Shown here piece by piece: positions 1 to 8,582 of a stretch of 64,000 bases of DNA; the first letter of the stretch is position 1, and each line of letters starts with the position of its first letter. A program made the position numbers and the translations under genes. The notes under the pieces were generated by a model. It worked only from the letters and a program-made list of their open reading frames with translations. It had not been told where the DNA came from and did no database searches. The stretch lies in assembly GCA_943370145.1 (NCBI GenBank), contig CALRPY020000003.1, forward strand, positions 62,001 through 126,000, given 5' to 3'. Source of the stretch: Ga0077536 sp943370145 (lineage in GTDB: Bacteria > Pseudomonadota > Gammaproteobacteria > Ga0077536).

Positions 1-1324
1 AGTCCTCGCGACTCGCGTCCGCAGCGGGGATGCGGGTCGCCTTCAGGGGCAGCGTCGGCATCACGAGGAGGTCAACCTGCTGCAGCGCCGCGTCATACGC
101 GGCACGGAGCTTGAGCGCAAGGTTCTGCGCCTTCGCGTAGAAGCGCCCGTGATAGCGGCTCTGCATATACTCGCCGGTCAGCAGCACGAGCTTGGCGGTC
201 TCGGACAGGTTGTTCGGCCGTTCGCGCCAGCCGCGCGCGAAGGAATCGAGCAGGCTGGTCGTGTAGTAGCCTTTCCAGTTCGTGCCCATCGAGTTGCCCT
301 TCAGCATCTGCGCGGTGGCGCCCTCGATCGCAATCGCGTTCCAGATATGGATGCCGTCGCGGTGCATCGGCAGCGACACCGATGACACCACCGCACCCAG
401 CTGTTCGAAGCGGCCCGCGGCCTTCAGCACGAGCTGGTCCACGTCGGCCTCGGACAGGCCCGGCCATTCGAAGCCCTCGCGCACGATGCCGATGCGCAGG
501 CCCGTGATGCTGCCACCGATCGCCTTGGTATAGGCCTCGGTCTTCACGCGGTACTGCCGCGGATCCATGCCGTCCTCGCCGGCGATGGCCTCGAGCAGCA
601 GCGCGCAGTCAGCGGTGGTGCGGGTCATCGGCCCGAGGTGGTCGATCGTGCTCTCGATCGGGAAGGCGCCGGTGTACGGCACGAGCCCGTGCGTGGGCTT
701 CAGGCCATAGACGCCGCACCAGCCGGCGGGCATGCGGATCGATCCCCCCTGGTCGCCGCCGATCGCCATGTCGACCTCCCCTGCCGCCACCAGCGCGGCG
801 CTGCCGGAAGAGGAACCGCCGGCAGTGCGCGTGTGGTCGTAGGGGTTCAGGGTCGGACCGTTGTCGGTGGTATGACTGCCACCCGAGAAGCAGAGGCTCT
901 CGCAATCCGACTTGCCGGCGATTTCGCCGCCCGCATCGAGGATGCGCGTGACCACCGTCGCGTCGATGTCGGGCACGTAGCCCTCCAGCACCGACGTGCC
1001 GTTCATCATCGGCACGCCGGCGACGCAGATGTTGTCCTTGATCGCGATCCGCTTGCCGCGCAGCGGACCGCGCGCGGCGCCCTTGATCGAGGTCTTGTAG
1101 TACCACGCGTTCAGCGGGTCCTCGCTGCGCTCAGGACGGTAGCCGGGCGTGCGCGGATATTTCACCGGCGGCTTCGGCTCGACGAGCTCCTGCAGGCGCT
1201 GGTAGGACGCCATGGGGCCGGCCATCAGGCCCTGGAAGGACACGAGGTCCTCCGGGCTCAGGTCGAGACCGAACTGCGTGGCGATGTACTCGATCTCGTC
1301 GAGCGTGGGCGTTTTGACGATGAT
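1..1324 (-). CDS. Amidase signature family hydrolase (3' part cut by window edge)
   Basis: Amidase of the GatA/AS family, which hydrolyses carboxamides with a Ser-cisSer-Lys triad. About 441 codons are visible and the C-terminus runs off the left edge. Counting from the proposed start, Lys96 lies in KDNIC, the Ser-rich cis-Ser loop GGSSSGSA is at 169-176, and the nucleophile Ser195 is in DQGGSIRMPAG. There is no ATG, GTG or TTG in a sensible place. The reading frame begins to look like this family just after an AGGAG at about 1332-1336, so I place the start at an ATC codon (1324), a rare initiator; an internal ATG about 33 codons in would remove a normal N-terminal helix. The substrate cannot be told; stand-alone amidases rather than GatA are likely because gatB and gatC are not adjacent. 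Confidence 0.85.
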   Translation of the reverse strand, partial: MIVKTPTLDEIEYIATQFGLDLSPEDLVSFQGLMAGPMASYQRLQELVEPKPPVKYPRTPGYRPERSEDPLNAWYYKTSIKGAARGPLRGKRIAIKDNICVAGVPMMNGTSVLEGYVPDIDATVVTRILDAGGEIAGKSDCESLCFSGGSHTTDNGPTLNPYDHTRTAGGSSSGSAALVAAGEVDMAIGGDQGGSIRMPAGWCGVYGLKPTHGLVPYTGAFPIESTIDHLGPMTRTTADCALLLEAIAGEDGMDPRQYRVKTEAYTKAIGGSITGLRIGIVREGFEWPGLSEADVDQLVLKAAGRFEQLGAVVSSVSLPMHRDGIHIWNAIAIEGATAQMLKGNSMGTNWKGYYTTSLLDSFARGWRERPNNLSETAKLVLLTGEYMQSRYHGRFYAKAQNLALKLRAAYDAALQQVDLLVMPTLPLKATRIPAADASRED

Positions 1325-1391
1325 GGCGGCTACTCCTGTCGACGGGTTGGCACGGTGGGACCGGCGGGCACTGCGGCACGCCTCGTCCCCG

Positions 1392-1844
1392 TCAGTTGAG
1401 GCATTCGAACACCTGGTATTCGACGCGATTCGGCAGGACGCGTCCCTGGCCGACGGCAATCACCCGGTTCAGCCAGCGATAGCGGGCATCGCCGGTCTCG
1501 AAACGGGGTTGCGAGAAGAAGTACTGGTCACCAAAGCGGGTTTCCCCGCTGCCGCCCAGCGCGGCCATGACGGCGTCGGTGATTTCCAGCCGCCCGTAGT
1601 ACTGGACGTAGATGGTGGCGCCGTCATGGGTCTCGAAGGTCGCCCGGACATCGAGGTGGCCGACACCATCGGCGTCGACGAGGAGCCAGTCCCCACCGCC
1701 GGTCAGGAGCTTGCCGCGCAGGCGGGGCCCCTCGAACGCGCCCCCGGAAACCTCCACGATCAGCCGGTTGCCGTACGGGCCGGTGCCGACGGCGACCGGA
1801 CTGCGCAGGTCGGCGTGGTAGGTCATCAGCGGTTCGAGTCGCAT
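1392..1844 (-). CDS. DUF3237 family protein
   Basis: A 150-residue protein of the DUF3237 (UPF0311) family, a small beta-barrel of unknown function. Family-like segments are the start MRLEPL, the GxRLRGKLLxGGGDW-type middle (about 45-60), the IYVQYYGR strand and the C-terminal RYRWLNRVIAVGQG. The start at 1844 is favoured over the longer open frame because AGGAGA lies about 7 bases upstream and homologues begin here. It follows the same strand as the amidase, with 67 bases between them, so the two may be co-transcribed. It is divergent from the next gene at 1945. No catalytic role is inferred. Confidence 0.85.
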   Translation of the reverse strand: MRLEPLMTYHADLRSPVAVGTGPYGNRLIVEVSGGAFEGPRLRGKLLTGGGDWLLVDADGVGHLDVRATFETHDGATIYVQYYGRLEITDAVMAALGGSGETRFGDQYFFSQPRFETGDARYRWLNRVIAVGQGRVLPNRVEYQVFECLN

Positions 1845-1944
1845 CGGATCTCTCCTGGTGCAGGATTGCCTGCTGGCGGATTGCGGACGGCCGGGACCCC
1901 ATTCCACCATAAGCGGCATCCGGGAGTGAATCCCCGACGTATCA

Positions 1945-2655
1945 TTGGACATGAAAACACCGTCATGCCTGCTGTTCGCCGCCCTGCTGCTGATCGGCGC
2001 GGCGCGCGCCGACACGCGCAATTGCCCCGGACCGGGCGCGGCGGATGACCATGCCCGGCGCCACGGCGCGGACGCGATCGAATTCGATGTGCTGCGCAAC
2101 GGCAAGCCGGTCGGGCGCCATGTCACCCGCTTCACGCGCGAGGACGGCTACCTCGTCGTCGATTCCGAGATGGCGCTCAGCATCCGCGTCCTGTTCATCG
2201 AGGCCTACAAATACCGCTACCGCGCCACCGAACGCTGGTGCGACGGGCGCCTCGTGCGGCTGGACGCCGCGGTCGACGCCAATGGCGAACGCTCGACGAC
2301 CAGCGCCCGGGCGACAGGCGAGGCCCTGGAGGTCGACGGCCCGCACGGCCGCACGTCCGCCCCGCTGGGCGTGTTCAGCACCAACCACTGGCACGCGGGC
2401 GTGCTGGACACGCGAGCCGTGATCAACACGCTGACCGGACGCGTCAACGACGTGCGCATCGCACGCTGCAGCACACCGCAGCCGGACGGGGAAGGCCCCC
2501 CCGGCGCCGCCTGCTACGACTACACGGGCGATCTGAGCGCGCGCGTCTGGTACGACGCAGCGGGCCGGTGGGTGGGCCTTGCGTTCGATGGGGAAGACGG
2601 CTCACGCTTCGAATACCGCTGCACCAGCTGCAAGCAGCACCCGGACGCCTTGTAG
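1945..2655 (+). CDS. Exported DUF6134-like protein
   Basis: About 236 residues with an N-terminal signal peptide: a basic start, a leucine-rich core and a cleavage site near AARA-DT (about residue 23-25). The mature part is a beta-rich domain resembling DUF6134 proteins, which are periplasmic and uncharacterised. Features include an IEFDVLRNGKPVGRH strand early in the domain, WHAGVLDT in the middle and a C-terminal CTSC pair that could form a disulfide or bind metal. The open frame begins at TTG (1945); ATG at 1951, two codons later, is an equally good start. It lies 81 bases before the SDR gene on the same strand and could be the first gene of that short operon. Confidence 0.7.
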   Translation: MDMKTPSCLLFAALLLIGAARADTRNCPGPGAADDHARRHGADAIEFDVLRNGKPVGRHVTRFTREDGYLVVDSEMALSIRVLFIEAYKYRYRATERWCDGRLVRLDAAVDANGERSTTSARATGEALEVDGPHGRTSAPLGVFSTNHWHAGVLDTRAVINTLTGRVNDVRIARCSTPQPDGEGPPGAACYDYTGDLSARVWYDAAGRWVGLAFDGEDGSRFEYRCTSCKQHPDAL

Positions 2656-2736
2656 GCGACGAAGCCCGCGCGGCGGCAATCCACGCGGAGCGCAGGCGCG
2701 TACTGCGGGTCACTGATTCGGAAGCGGAGGTCGACG

Positions 2737-3474
2737 ATGCGGGTGTGGGTGACGGGCGCGAGCAGTGGCATCGGTCTCGCCGTGGCGCGTCATTACGCCG
2801 CGCAGGGCCACGACGTGATCGTCTCGGCCCGTGGTCGCGATGTGCTCGAGCAGGTCGCGGTGGGCCTGCCGGCGTGGCCCCTGGCCGTCGACGTCACCAA
2901 TCGCGACGCGGTGCTCGACGCCGTGGCCCGGATCGAACGCGAACGGGGACCACTGGACCTCGCCATCCTCAATGCCGGCACCTACGTGGCGACGACGGCG
3001 CGCGAATTCTCCACAGAGATCGCCGCCCGGCTGATGGCGGTGAACTATTTCGGCCTGTGCCATGCGCTCGAGGCGCTGATGCCCGTGATGCGCTCGCGCG
3101 GCCGCGGGCACATCGCCGCAATGTCCTCGCTCGCCGGCTACTGTGGCCTGCCCTATGCCGGCCCCTACAGCGCCTCGAAGAGTGCGGTCATGCGCCTGTG
3201 CGAATCGCTCGCGCCGGAACTTGCGCGCGACGGCGTCACGCTCAGCGTCATCAGTCCGGGCTTCGTGCGCACACCGCTGACCGACCGCAATGACTTCCCG
3301 ATGCCCTGGCTGGTGGAGGCGGACGACGCGGCTCGCCGCATTGCAGAGGGTCTGGCCGCGGGCCGCTTCGAGGTGCGTTTCCCGCGCCGGCTCGCGTGGG
3401 CGATGCGCCTGCTGTCGCTGCTGCCGGCGCCCGTGTATCTCGCACTGACCCGCCGCATGCTCCGCGCCCCATGA
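2737..3474 (+). CDS. Short-chain dehydrogenase/reductase of the furan-fatty-acid/RpoE-ChrR cluster
   Basis: Classical SDR of 245 residues. The nucleotide-binding TGASSGIG is at 6-13, NAG at 79-81, the catalytic Ser at about 130-131, Tyr144 and Lys148 (YSASK). The C-terminus carries a hydrophobic stretch (about 210-240), so it may be membrane-associated. Established: an SDR of this kind sits next to the cyclopropane-synthase-like and flavin oxidase genes of the Rhodobacter singlet-oxygen regulon. Here it is followed by a SnoaL-like gene with an ATGA overlap and faces the lipid operon convergently. The actual substrate, probably a modified fatty acyl chain or an aldehyde from its breakdown, is inferred. 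I found no RpoE-type promoter directly upstream. Confidence 0.9.
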   Translation: MRVWVTGASSGIGLAVARHYAAQGHDVIVSARGRDVLEQVAVGLPAWPLAVDVTNRDAVLDAVARIERERGPLDLAILNAGTYVATTAREFSTEIAARLMAVNYFGLCHALEALMPVMRSRGRGHIAAMSSLAGYCGLPYAGPYSASKSAVMRLCESLAPELARDGVTLSVISPGFVRTPLTDRNDFPMPWLVEADDAARRIAEGLAAGRFEVRFPRRLAWAMRLLSLLPAPVYLALTRRMLRAP

Positions 3475-3926
3475 TGCCGCCGGGCCTCGTGCGCTACATC
3501 GACCTGATGACCGGACTCTCGCCGGCGAGCCTCGCGACGCTGGCCGACGTCGTGACCGATGACATGCACTTCCGCGACCCCTTCAACGACGTGATCGGGC
3601 GCGCGCATTTCGGCCGTTGCCTCGAAGACATGCTCGCGCAGATCGCCGACCTGCGCGTCGAGGTCACGCACGTGGCCCCTCTCGAGGCGCTCGGTGGCGG
3701 CGCAGCCGCGCCGCGCCATGCCCTGTACTGGCGCTTCGGCGGCCACCTGGTGAAACTCGGCGGCCGCCGCTGGGACGTCACCGGGGTCGCGATCGTCACA
3801 CTGGCGCCCGACGGGCGTGTCTGCGAGCACCTCGATTACTGGGACGCGGCCGGCGGCCTCTACGAGCAGCTACCGCTGCTCGGGGGCCTGATGCGCTGGC
3901 TGCGCCGACGCCTCGCCGTCGACTGA
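3471..3926 (+). CDS. SnoaL/NTF2-like small protein
   Basis: A 151-residue NTF2-fold protein. The fold is suggested by an N-terminal helix with LADVVTDDMHFRDPFNDVIG (about 23-42), a central alternating beta sheet (ALYWRFGGHLVKLGG) and the HLDYWDAAGGLYEQLP segment near the end. Members of this family act as small isomerases, cyclases or chaperone-like partners. The start ATG at 3471 overlaps the SDR stop (ATGA), so the pair is translationally coupled. The last 57 bases overlap the 3' end of the convergent MFS gene, which is unusual and means the two C-termini share DNA on opposite strands. A partner for the SDR or a role in lipid oxidation is only inferred from the neighbours. Confidence 0.8.
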   Translation: MMPPGLVRYIDLMTGLSPASLATLADVVTDDMHFRDPFNDVIGRAHFGRCLEDMLAQIADLRVEVTHVAPLEALGGGAAAPRHALYWRFGGHLVKLGGRRWDVTGVAIVTLAPDGRVCEHLDYWDAAGGLYEQLPLLGGLMRWLRRRLAVD

Positions 3927-5201
3927 ACCGCGCACGAGCGCAATCGCGCAGAGTTTCAGCAACACCGGCAGGCCGGCATACAGCGCGAAGAGCGCAAGCG
4001 TCGCCCGGGCATCGAGCGCCTTGCCTTCGACATAGCCTCCCACGGCAAGCCCGACGAAGCCCACCCCTACCGCAGCCGCGAGCGCCGCCTTGGTCGCCAT
4101 CGACCACAGCCCGAAGAGCAGTGCCCCCCGCGCGATGCCCGAAGACCGGGTGTCACGCTCGATGACATCCGTCTGCAGCGCAGGCGGCAGCACGAGGTCG
4201 GCGCCGAGCAACAGGCCGGTACCGGCGCAGATCGCCGCGTAGGCGGCAAGCGCATCAGGCGCGAGGAACGCCATGCACGCGAAGATCACGCACGCGGCCA
4301 GCATCGCCGAGCGCCACACGCGCGCCTTGCCGTAACGCCTGGCCAACGCAGGCCAGAGCGGCATCGCCAGCACGGCACACCCGAAATAGAGCAGCATCAG
4401 TCGGCCCAGCGCCCGGTCGTCGAGCCCGAAATAGGCGTGCACGACGATTGGAAACAGCACCGCCGGCAGCCCGTTCGCGAAGCCGTTGACGAACCACGCG
4501 GCGAGCAGGCGGGAAAATTCGCGGTTGGCGAGCATCCCGCGCAGCGCGCCGAAGCCGGGCGCGGGCGCGGCACCTGCCGGCGGTGGTTGCGGCATCGCGA
4601 TCAGCAAGGCCGCGAAGCCCGGCACGCCCAGCGCAATCGCGACCAGCGCGAGGCCGGCAGGCCCGGCCAGGCCCTCCTTGCCCAACGCGTCAGCGAGTAC
4701 CGGGGCCGCCACCGCGATACACATGCCGACCAGCATCGCCGCTTCGCGCGCGCTGACGAGACTGGTGCGCAGCGCCGGTTGCGCCGTGAAATCAGCCGCC
4801 CACGCGGCGTGCGGCACGGCGACCAGCGACCAGCCGACGAAGAGCAGCAAGGACCAGCCGAAGAGGTACAGCGCCGACACGCTCGCCGGCGGATGGGTCA
4901 CCGCCCACAGCGCGATGCCGGCGAGCAGCGCACCCACCGCGATGACGGGCTTGCGCCGGCCGCCGCGCATGCGCAGGCGGTCGCTCAACGCGCCGGCCAG
5001 CGGGTCGGCGAGGAAGTCGAGGGTGCGCGCGGCTGCGAGCGCGGTGCCGGTTGCGGCGAGCCCGAGGCCGACATCTTCGGCGTAGTACGCGGGCAGCAGC
5101 ACCGCCACCGGAATGGTCGGCACCGCGAGCGCGAAGCCCGGCGCCGCGTAAGCGGCGATGCGGGCCGCCGTCAGCCTGGGGATCGGCGCGCCGTCAGCCA
5201 C
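3870..5201 (-). CDS. MFS transporter, GPH (sugar:cation symporter-like) family
   Basis: A 443-residue, 12-helix major facilitator most like the glycoside-pentoside-hexuronide:cation (melibiose-type) branch. The motif LSDRLRMRGGRRKP (about 73-86) corresponds to the conserved loop between helices 2 and 3. In Rhodobacter sphaeroides a Na+/melibiose-like carrier also sits in the RpoE-regulated lipid cluster, so this gene is probably part of that conserved set rather than a sugar importer. It is the last gene of the minus-strand operon FAD oxidoreductase - DUF1365 - methyltransferase - MFS. Its start overlaps the methyltransferase stop by 8 bases. The transported compound is unknown; a lipid or a fatty-acid derivative is an inference. 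Confidence 0.85.
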   Translation of the reverse strand: MADGAPIPRLTAARIAAYAAPGFALAVPTIPVAVLLPAYYAEDVGLGLAATGTALAAARTLDFLADPLAGALSDRLRMRGGRRKPVIAVGALLAGIALWAVTHPPASVSALYLFGWSLLLFVGWSLVAVPHAAWAADFTAQPALRTSLVSAREAAMLVGMCIAVAAPVLADALGKEGLAGPAGLALVAIALGVPGFAALLIAMPQPPPAGAAPAPGFGALRGMLANREFSRLLAAWFVNGFANGLPAVLFPIVVHAYFGLDDRALGRLMLLYFGCAVLAMPLWPALARRYGKARVWRSAMLAACVIFACMAFLAPDALAAYAAICAGTGLLLGADLVLPPALQTDVIERDTRSSGIARGALLFGLWSMATKAALAAAVGVGFVGLAVGGYVEGKALDARATLALFALYAGLPVLLKLCAIALVRGSVDGEASAQPAHQAPEQR

Positions 5202-6426
5202 CCGCGGCGTGCTCTACCCTCACCTGCACGACGTCGATCGCGCCGAGGCGGAAACCCGCCTCGCAATAGCACAGGTAGTATCGCCACAGGCGCCGGAAGC
5301 GCTCGTCGAAGCCCATCGGGGCGATACGGGGCCACGCCGCCTCGAAGCTGTCCCGCCACAGTTCGAGCGTGCGCGCATAGTCGAGACCGAAGCGCACTGT
5401 CCGCGTGATCGCGAGCCCGGCGTCGGCGAACACGCTGGCGAGCACGTCCTCGGTGGGCAGCATGCCACCGGGAAACACGTGGCGCTGGATGAAATCAGGG
5501 CGTCGGCGATAACTGTCGAAACGGCGCGGGTCGATCGTGATGATCTGCAGGCCTGCGATACCGCCGGGCCGCAGGCTGCGCGCCAGGGTTGCCGCGTACT
5601 GCGGCCAGTAGGCCTCGCCGACCGCCTCGAACATCTCGATGGACGCGATGCGGTCGTAGCGGCGGTCGAGGTCGCGGTAATCGCGTAATTCGATGTTCGT
5701 GCGCGCGGCGAGCCCGGCGTCGGCCAGCCGCGAGTGCGCGTAGGCCACCTGTTCGCGCGACAGCGAGATGCCGTGCACGTCGGCGCCGAGCCGGCCGGCG
5801 TATTCGGCGAAACCGCCCCAGCCGCAGCCTATCTCCAGCACCTCGTGCCCAGGCGCCAGTTCGATCAGCGCACCGAGGTGCGCGTACTTGCGCGCCTGTG
5901 CGGTGGCGAGCGCCTCCTCCGGCCCGGCGAACAGCGCGGACGAATAGGTCATCGTCGAGTCCAGCCACTCCGCATAGAAGGCATTGCCGAGATCGTAGTG
6001 GTAAGCGATGTTGCGCCGGCTCTGGCGGCGCGTGTTCGCGTGCAGCCGATGCCAGGCGCGATTGAGCCAGCGCACCAGCGGCAAGCCCTCGATCGAATTC
6101 CCGGCCTCGTCCTCGTTCGCGCCGAGCAGCACAAGCAACTGGGTCAGGTCCGGCGTCGACCATTCGCCGTCCAGGTAGGACTCCGCCAGCCCCATCGCGC
6201 CGCCGAGCACGACCCGCCACAGGGCCCGCGTCGAGTGGATATGCCAGTGCGCGACATCGTCGCCGGCGCCGCGGAAGCTGTGGCAGCGGCCATCCGGCAT
6301 CTCGACGTTGAGCGTGCCGCGCCGGATACGGGCGCCGATACGACGCAGGGCGAAGTCCGCCAAGCCACTGCTGCGCGCGGCGGGTGGCGACAGTGGGAGG
6401 GCTTCAGTGATCGAAGGTTCCGACAT
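5194..6426 (-). CDS. Cfa-family SAM-dependent fatty-acyl methyltransferase, UfaM-like
   Basis: A 410-residue member of the cyclopropane-fatty-acyl-phospholipid synthase family. HYDLGN is at 143-148 and the SAM-binding motif LEIGCGWGG at 197-205. Compared with the canonical synthase at 12759-13925, two residues known in E. coli Cfa to bind catalytic bicarbonate are changed: the Cys of the YTCGYW motif is Ser163 here, and the His of the LHTIG motif is replaced (Gln in an ungapped alignment). The Glu of MFE is kept. This fits an enzyme that adds a methyl branch rather than closing a cyclopropane ring, as described for UfaM in furan fatty acid synthesis. It sits in the matching operon beside a flavin oxidoreductase. 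The 5' end overlaps the DUF1365 gene by 23 bases. Confidence 0.85.
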   Translation of the reverse strand: MSEPSITEALPLSPPAARSSGLADFALRRIGARIRRGTLNVEMPDGRCHSFRGAGDDVAHWHIHSTRALWRVVLGGAMGLAESYLDGEWSTPDLTQLLVLLGANEDEAGNSIEGLPLVRWLNRAWHRLHANTRRQSRRNIAYHYDLGNAFYAEWLDSTMTYSSALFAGPEEALATAQARKYAHLGALIELAPGHEVLEIGCGWGGFAEYAGRLGADVHGISLSREQVAYAHSRLADAGLAARTNIELRDYRDLDRRYDRIASIEMFEAVGEAYWPQYAATLARSLRPGGIAGLQIITIDPRRFDSYRRRPDFIQRHVFPGGMLPTEDVLASVFADAGLAITRTVRFGLDYARTLELWRDSFEAAWPRIAPMGFDERFRRLWRYYLCYCEAGFRLGAIDVVQVRVEHAAGG

Positions 6427-7174
6427 GGGTCTTGGGCTCCATGGACTGTGGTCGCGGAAAAAGTGGTACGCCCTTCAGCCAGAGGCGCAGTGCTTCCCAG
6501 TGAATCCCGGCGATGACCTTGAAGGTCGCCAGCGGGAACCTCAGACACATCCGCAGCAGGTTGCGCGTGGTCCAGGGCAGGCGCCGGCCTGAAAAGCCGG
6601 CATGCAGGCGCAGGCCGGCTCCATCCTCGTGGCGAATCGAGAGCGCGATACGCTCGTCCGGCACGGTCAGATCGAAGCGGTAGCGGCCGTCGACGTCGAA
6701 AAACGGCGACACGTACATCGCCTTGGTGCACGTCTGCCGGATGACCTTCGCGCCGTCTGCCGTCACCGGCAGCAGGTAGTTCACCCGTTCGCCGAAGGTG
6801 TTGCTGACCTCGTAGAGCATGGCGACCAGGCGCTCGTCGTCGCGGCAGTACACGATCGAAATCGGGTTGAAGACGTAGCCCATGATACGCGGCAGGCACA
6901 GCACTTCGAAGCGCCAGCGGCGCTCCGCGTAGCCGGCCTCGCGCAGGGTGTCGACGAGTGTGTCCCTGAACGGGCGGCCGTCTCCGCGTCCGTGGTCGGC
7001 ATCGTAGAAAGCGAACAGGCCCGGCCTGTTCCAGCCGAAGAGCCAGCGACGGCGGGACAGCGCCGGCAGCTCATCGAGATCGATCAGCAGGTAGAACAGC
7101 TCGTAGACGAGGTCATGGATCCTGGGTCGGGCACGGTGGTGGGTCACACGTCCACGATAGATGCCGGATCGCAT
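6404..7174 (-). CDS. DUF1365 domain protein
   Basis: A 256-residue DUF1365 protein. Family hallmarks are the N-terminal GxVxHxRxxPxxHxF-like segment (YRGRVTHHRARPRIHDLVYE), LPRIMGYVFNPISIVYC in the middle and KAMYVSPFFDVDGRY. DUF1365 genes almost always accompany a flavin amine oxidase-like gene and a Cfa-like methyltransferase, as here; the biochemical role is not settled. I use the ATG at 7174 rather than the longer open frame because it overlaps the stop of the preceding gene (TGATG), which points to translational coupling. It is the second gene of the operon driven from the divergent promoter near 8560. Confidence 0.9.
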   Translation of the reverse strand: MRSGIYRGRVTHHRARPRIHDLVYELFYLLIDLDELPALSRRRWLFGWNRPGLFAFYDADHGRGDGRPFRDTLVDTLREAGYAERRWRFEVLCLPRIMGYVFNPISIVYCRDDERLVAMLYEVSNTFGERVNYLLPVTADGAKVIRQTCTKAMYVSPFFDVDGRYRFDLTVPDERIALSIRHEDGAGLRLHAGFSGRRLPWTTRNLLRMCLRFPLATFKVIAGIHWEALRLWLKGVPLFPRPQSMEPKTHVGTFDH

Positions 7175-8502
7175 CAGGCCAGGACCCCCTCGAGCGCCGG
7201 CAGGCCTGTGCGGCTCGAAGGCTGTGCGAGATGCCAGGGACGGCGCACGCCGCCGAGCGCTTCGGCGACCCACAGGCCCGCTTCGAGCGCGTCCTCGTGA
7301 AAGCCGTAGCCGAAATAGCTGCCGCAGAACCAGGTCCGCTGCACGCCCTGCAGTTTGACCAGCCCGCGCTGCGCGTCGAGTGCGGCGAGGTCGAACAAGG
7401 GGTGTTCGTAGCTGAACTCGCGCTCCACGGTGCGTGGCTCATGCGGTGGGTTCAGGGTCACGAACAGCTGCTGTCGAGTCGCGAGCGGCTGCAGACGGTT
7501 CATCCAGTAGGTCACCGCGAGCGAGTCCGGTGAACTCAGGTAATTCCAGCTGGCCCACGCGGCGCGCCGGCGCGGCATGAGGCTCGCGTCCCGGTGGAGC
7601 ACGGCGCGGTTTCGGCTGTAACGGAAAGCGCCGAGCAACCGGGCTTCGTCCGCGCTGGGCTGGTCGAGCAAGCCGAGCGCCTGGTCCGCGTGCGCCGCAA
7701 TCACGACCTGGTCGAAGGGCAGGCGGCGGCCGTCGGCCAGCGCGACCTGGACGCCGTCGGCGTCGCGCGTGATGCCCACTACGCGCGCCCGCACCTGCGC
7801 GCTTCCCGAAATGCCGGCCACCAGACGTCGCACGTACTCGCGGCTGCCGCCGACGACCGTGCGCCATTGAGGACGGTTCGAATACTGGATGAGGCCGTGA
7901 TTGGCGAAGAAGTCGATGAAGGCTGCGGCAGGATAGGCTGCAATCTGTGCATCCGTCGCCGACCAGATCGCGCCCGCCATCGGCATCAGGTGATCGTCCC
8001 GGAAAGCGGTCGAGTATCCGTGGCGGTCCAGCAGCTCACCGATCGACAGGCGGTCCCGCACAGCCTCCGCCCGGTAGGACTGGGCCGCGCGATAGAAGCG
8101 GTGCAGGTCGAGCAGCATTCGCCAGAAGCGCGGCCGGGCCAGGTTGGAGACCTGCGCGAAGAGCCCGGCGACGTTCGTGCCCGCGTACTCGAGGTCGCCG
8201 CCGCGCAGGGTCACCGCGAATGACATGTCGCTGGCTTCGGTGGCGACTTCGAGGTGCTGGAACAGTTGGACGAGGTTGGGGTAGTTCAGCGCGTTGTACA
8301 CGATGAAGCCGGTGTCGACCGCAACCGGTCCGCGTTCGCCGGACACTTCCACCGTATTGCTGTGGCCACCGAGGTAGCCATTCTGGTCGAACAGCGTGAC
8401 TTCGTGGCGGCGGCTGAGCAGCCACGCCGCGCTGAGCCCCGAGACGCCCGCTCCCACGACCGCAATGCGCTGCCGGGCCGCGCTCAGGCTGCCATCTGCC
8501 AT
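7174..8502 (-). CDS. FAD-dependent oxidoreductase (flavin amine oxidase-like), UfaD-type candidate
   Basis: A 442-residue flavoprotein with an N-terminal dinucleotide-binding fold (VVGAGVSGLSAAWLL, GxGxxG at 17-22), the GGHSNTV segment typical of this NAD(P)-binding/amine-oxidase-like family, and a C-terminal FAD-contact motif WFCGSYFGYGFHEDALEAG. Its Rhodobacter counterpart is reported to desaturate methyl-branched fatty acyl chains on the way to furan fatty acids; that role here is inferred from family and operon. The longer frame starts at 8532 but would overlap the predicted -10 element. ATG 8502 has a GAGGGTGG ribosome site just upstream and leads straight into the FAD fold. It is the first gene of the four-gene minus-strand operon. 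Confidence 0.88.
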   Translation of the reverse strand: MADGSLSAARQRIAVVGAGVSGLSAAWLLSRRHEVTLFDQNGYLGGHSNTVEVSGERGPVAVDTGFIVYNALNYPNLVQLFQHLEVATEASDMSFAVTLRGGDLEYAGTNVAGLFAQVSNLARPRFWRMLLDLHRFYRAAQSYRAEAVRDRLSIGELLDRHGYSTAFRDDHLMPMAGAIWSATDAQIAAYPAAAFIDFFANHGLIQYSNRPQWRTVVGGSREYVRRLVAGISGSAQVRARVVGITRDADGVQVALADGRRLPFDQVVIAAHADQALGLLDQPSADEARLLGAFRYSRNRAVLHRDASLMPRRRAAWASWNYLSSPDSLAVTYWMNRLQPLATRQQLFVTLNPPHEPRTVEREFSYEHPLFDLAALDAQRGLVKLQGVQRTWFCGSYFGYGFHEDALEAGLWVAEALGGVRRPWHLAQPSSRTGLPALEGVLA

Positions 8503-8529
8503 GTTTCCACCCTCGATTGACCCCGCACC

Positions 8530-8559
8530 CATTACGTGTCGCCGGCGCCGCCCGGATCA
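8530..8559 (-). promoter_or_regulatory. Putative RpoE-type promoter for the FAD oxidoreductase-DUF1365-methyltransferase-MFS operon
   Basis: On the minus strand TGATCC (8559-8554) is followed, after 18 bases, by GTAATG (8535-8530). This resembles the TGATCC / TAAGA-type promoter recognised by Rhodobacter RpoE. It lies 28 bases upstream of the chosen ATG at 8502. The -35 hexamer is part of a perfect 10-base inverted repeat shared with the opposite promoter (8552-8561 and 8581-8590). Confidence 0.6.
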
Positions 8560-8582
8560 CCCGCCAGATGCCTCAAGTCTGG

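Noticed and set aside
2656..2736. Expected RpoE-type promoter in front of the SDR gene
   Set aside because: No TGATC(C) followed by a suitable -10 was found. Expression may come from the gene upstream or from a different sigma factor.
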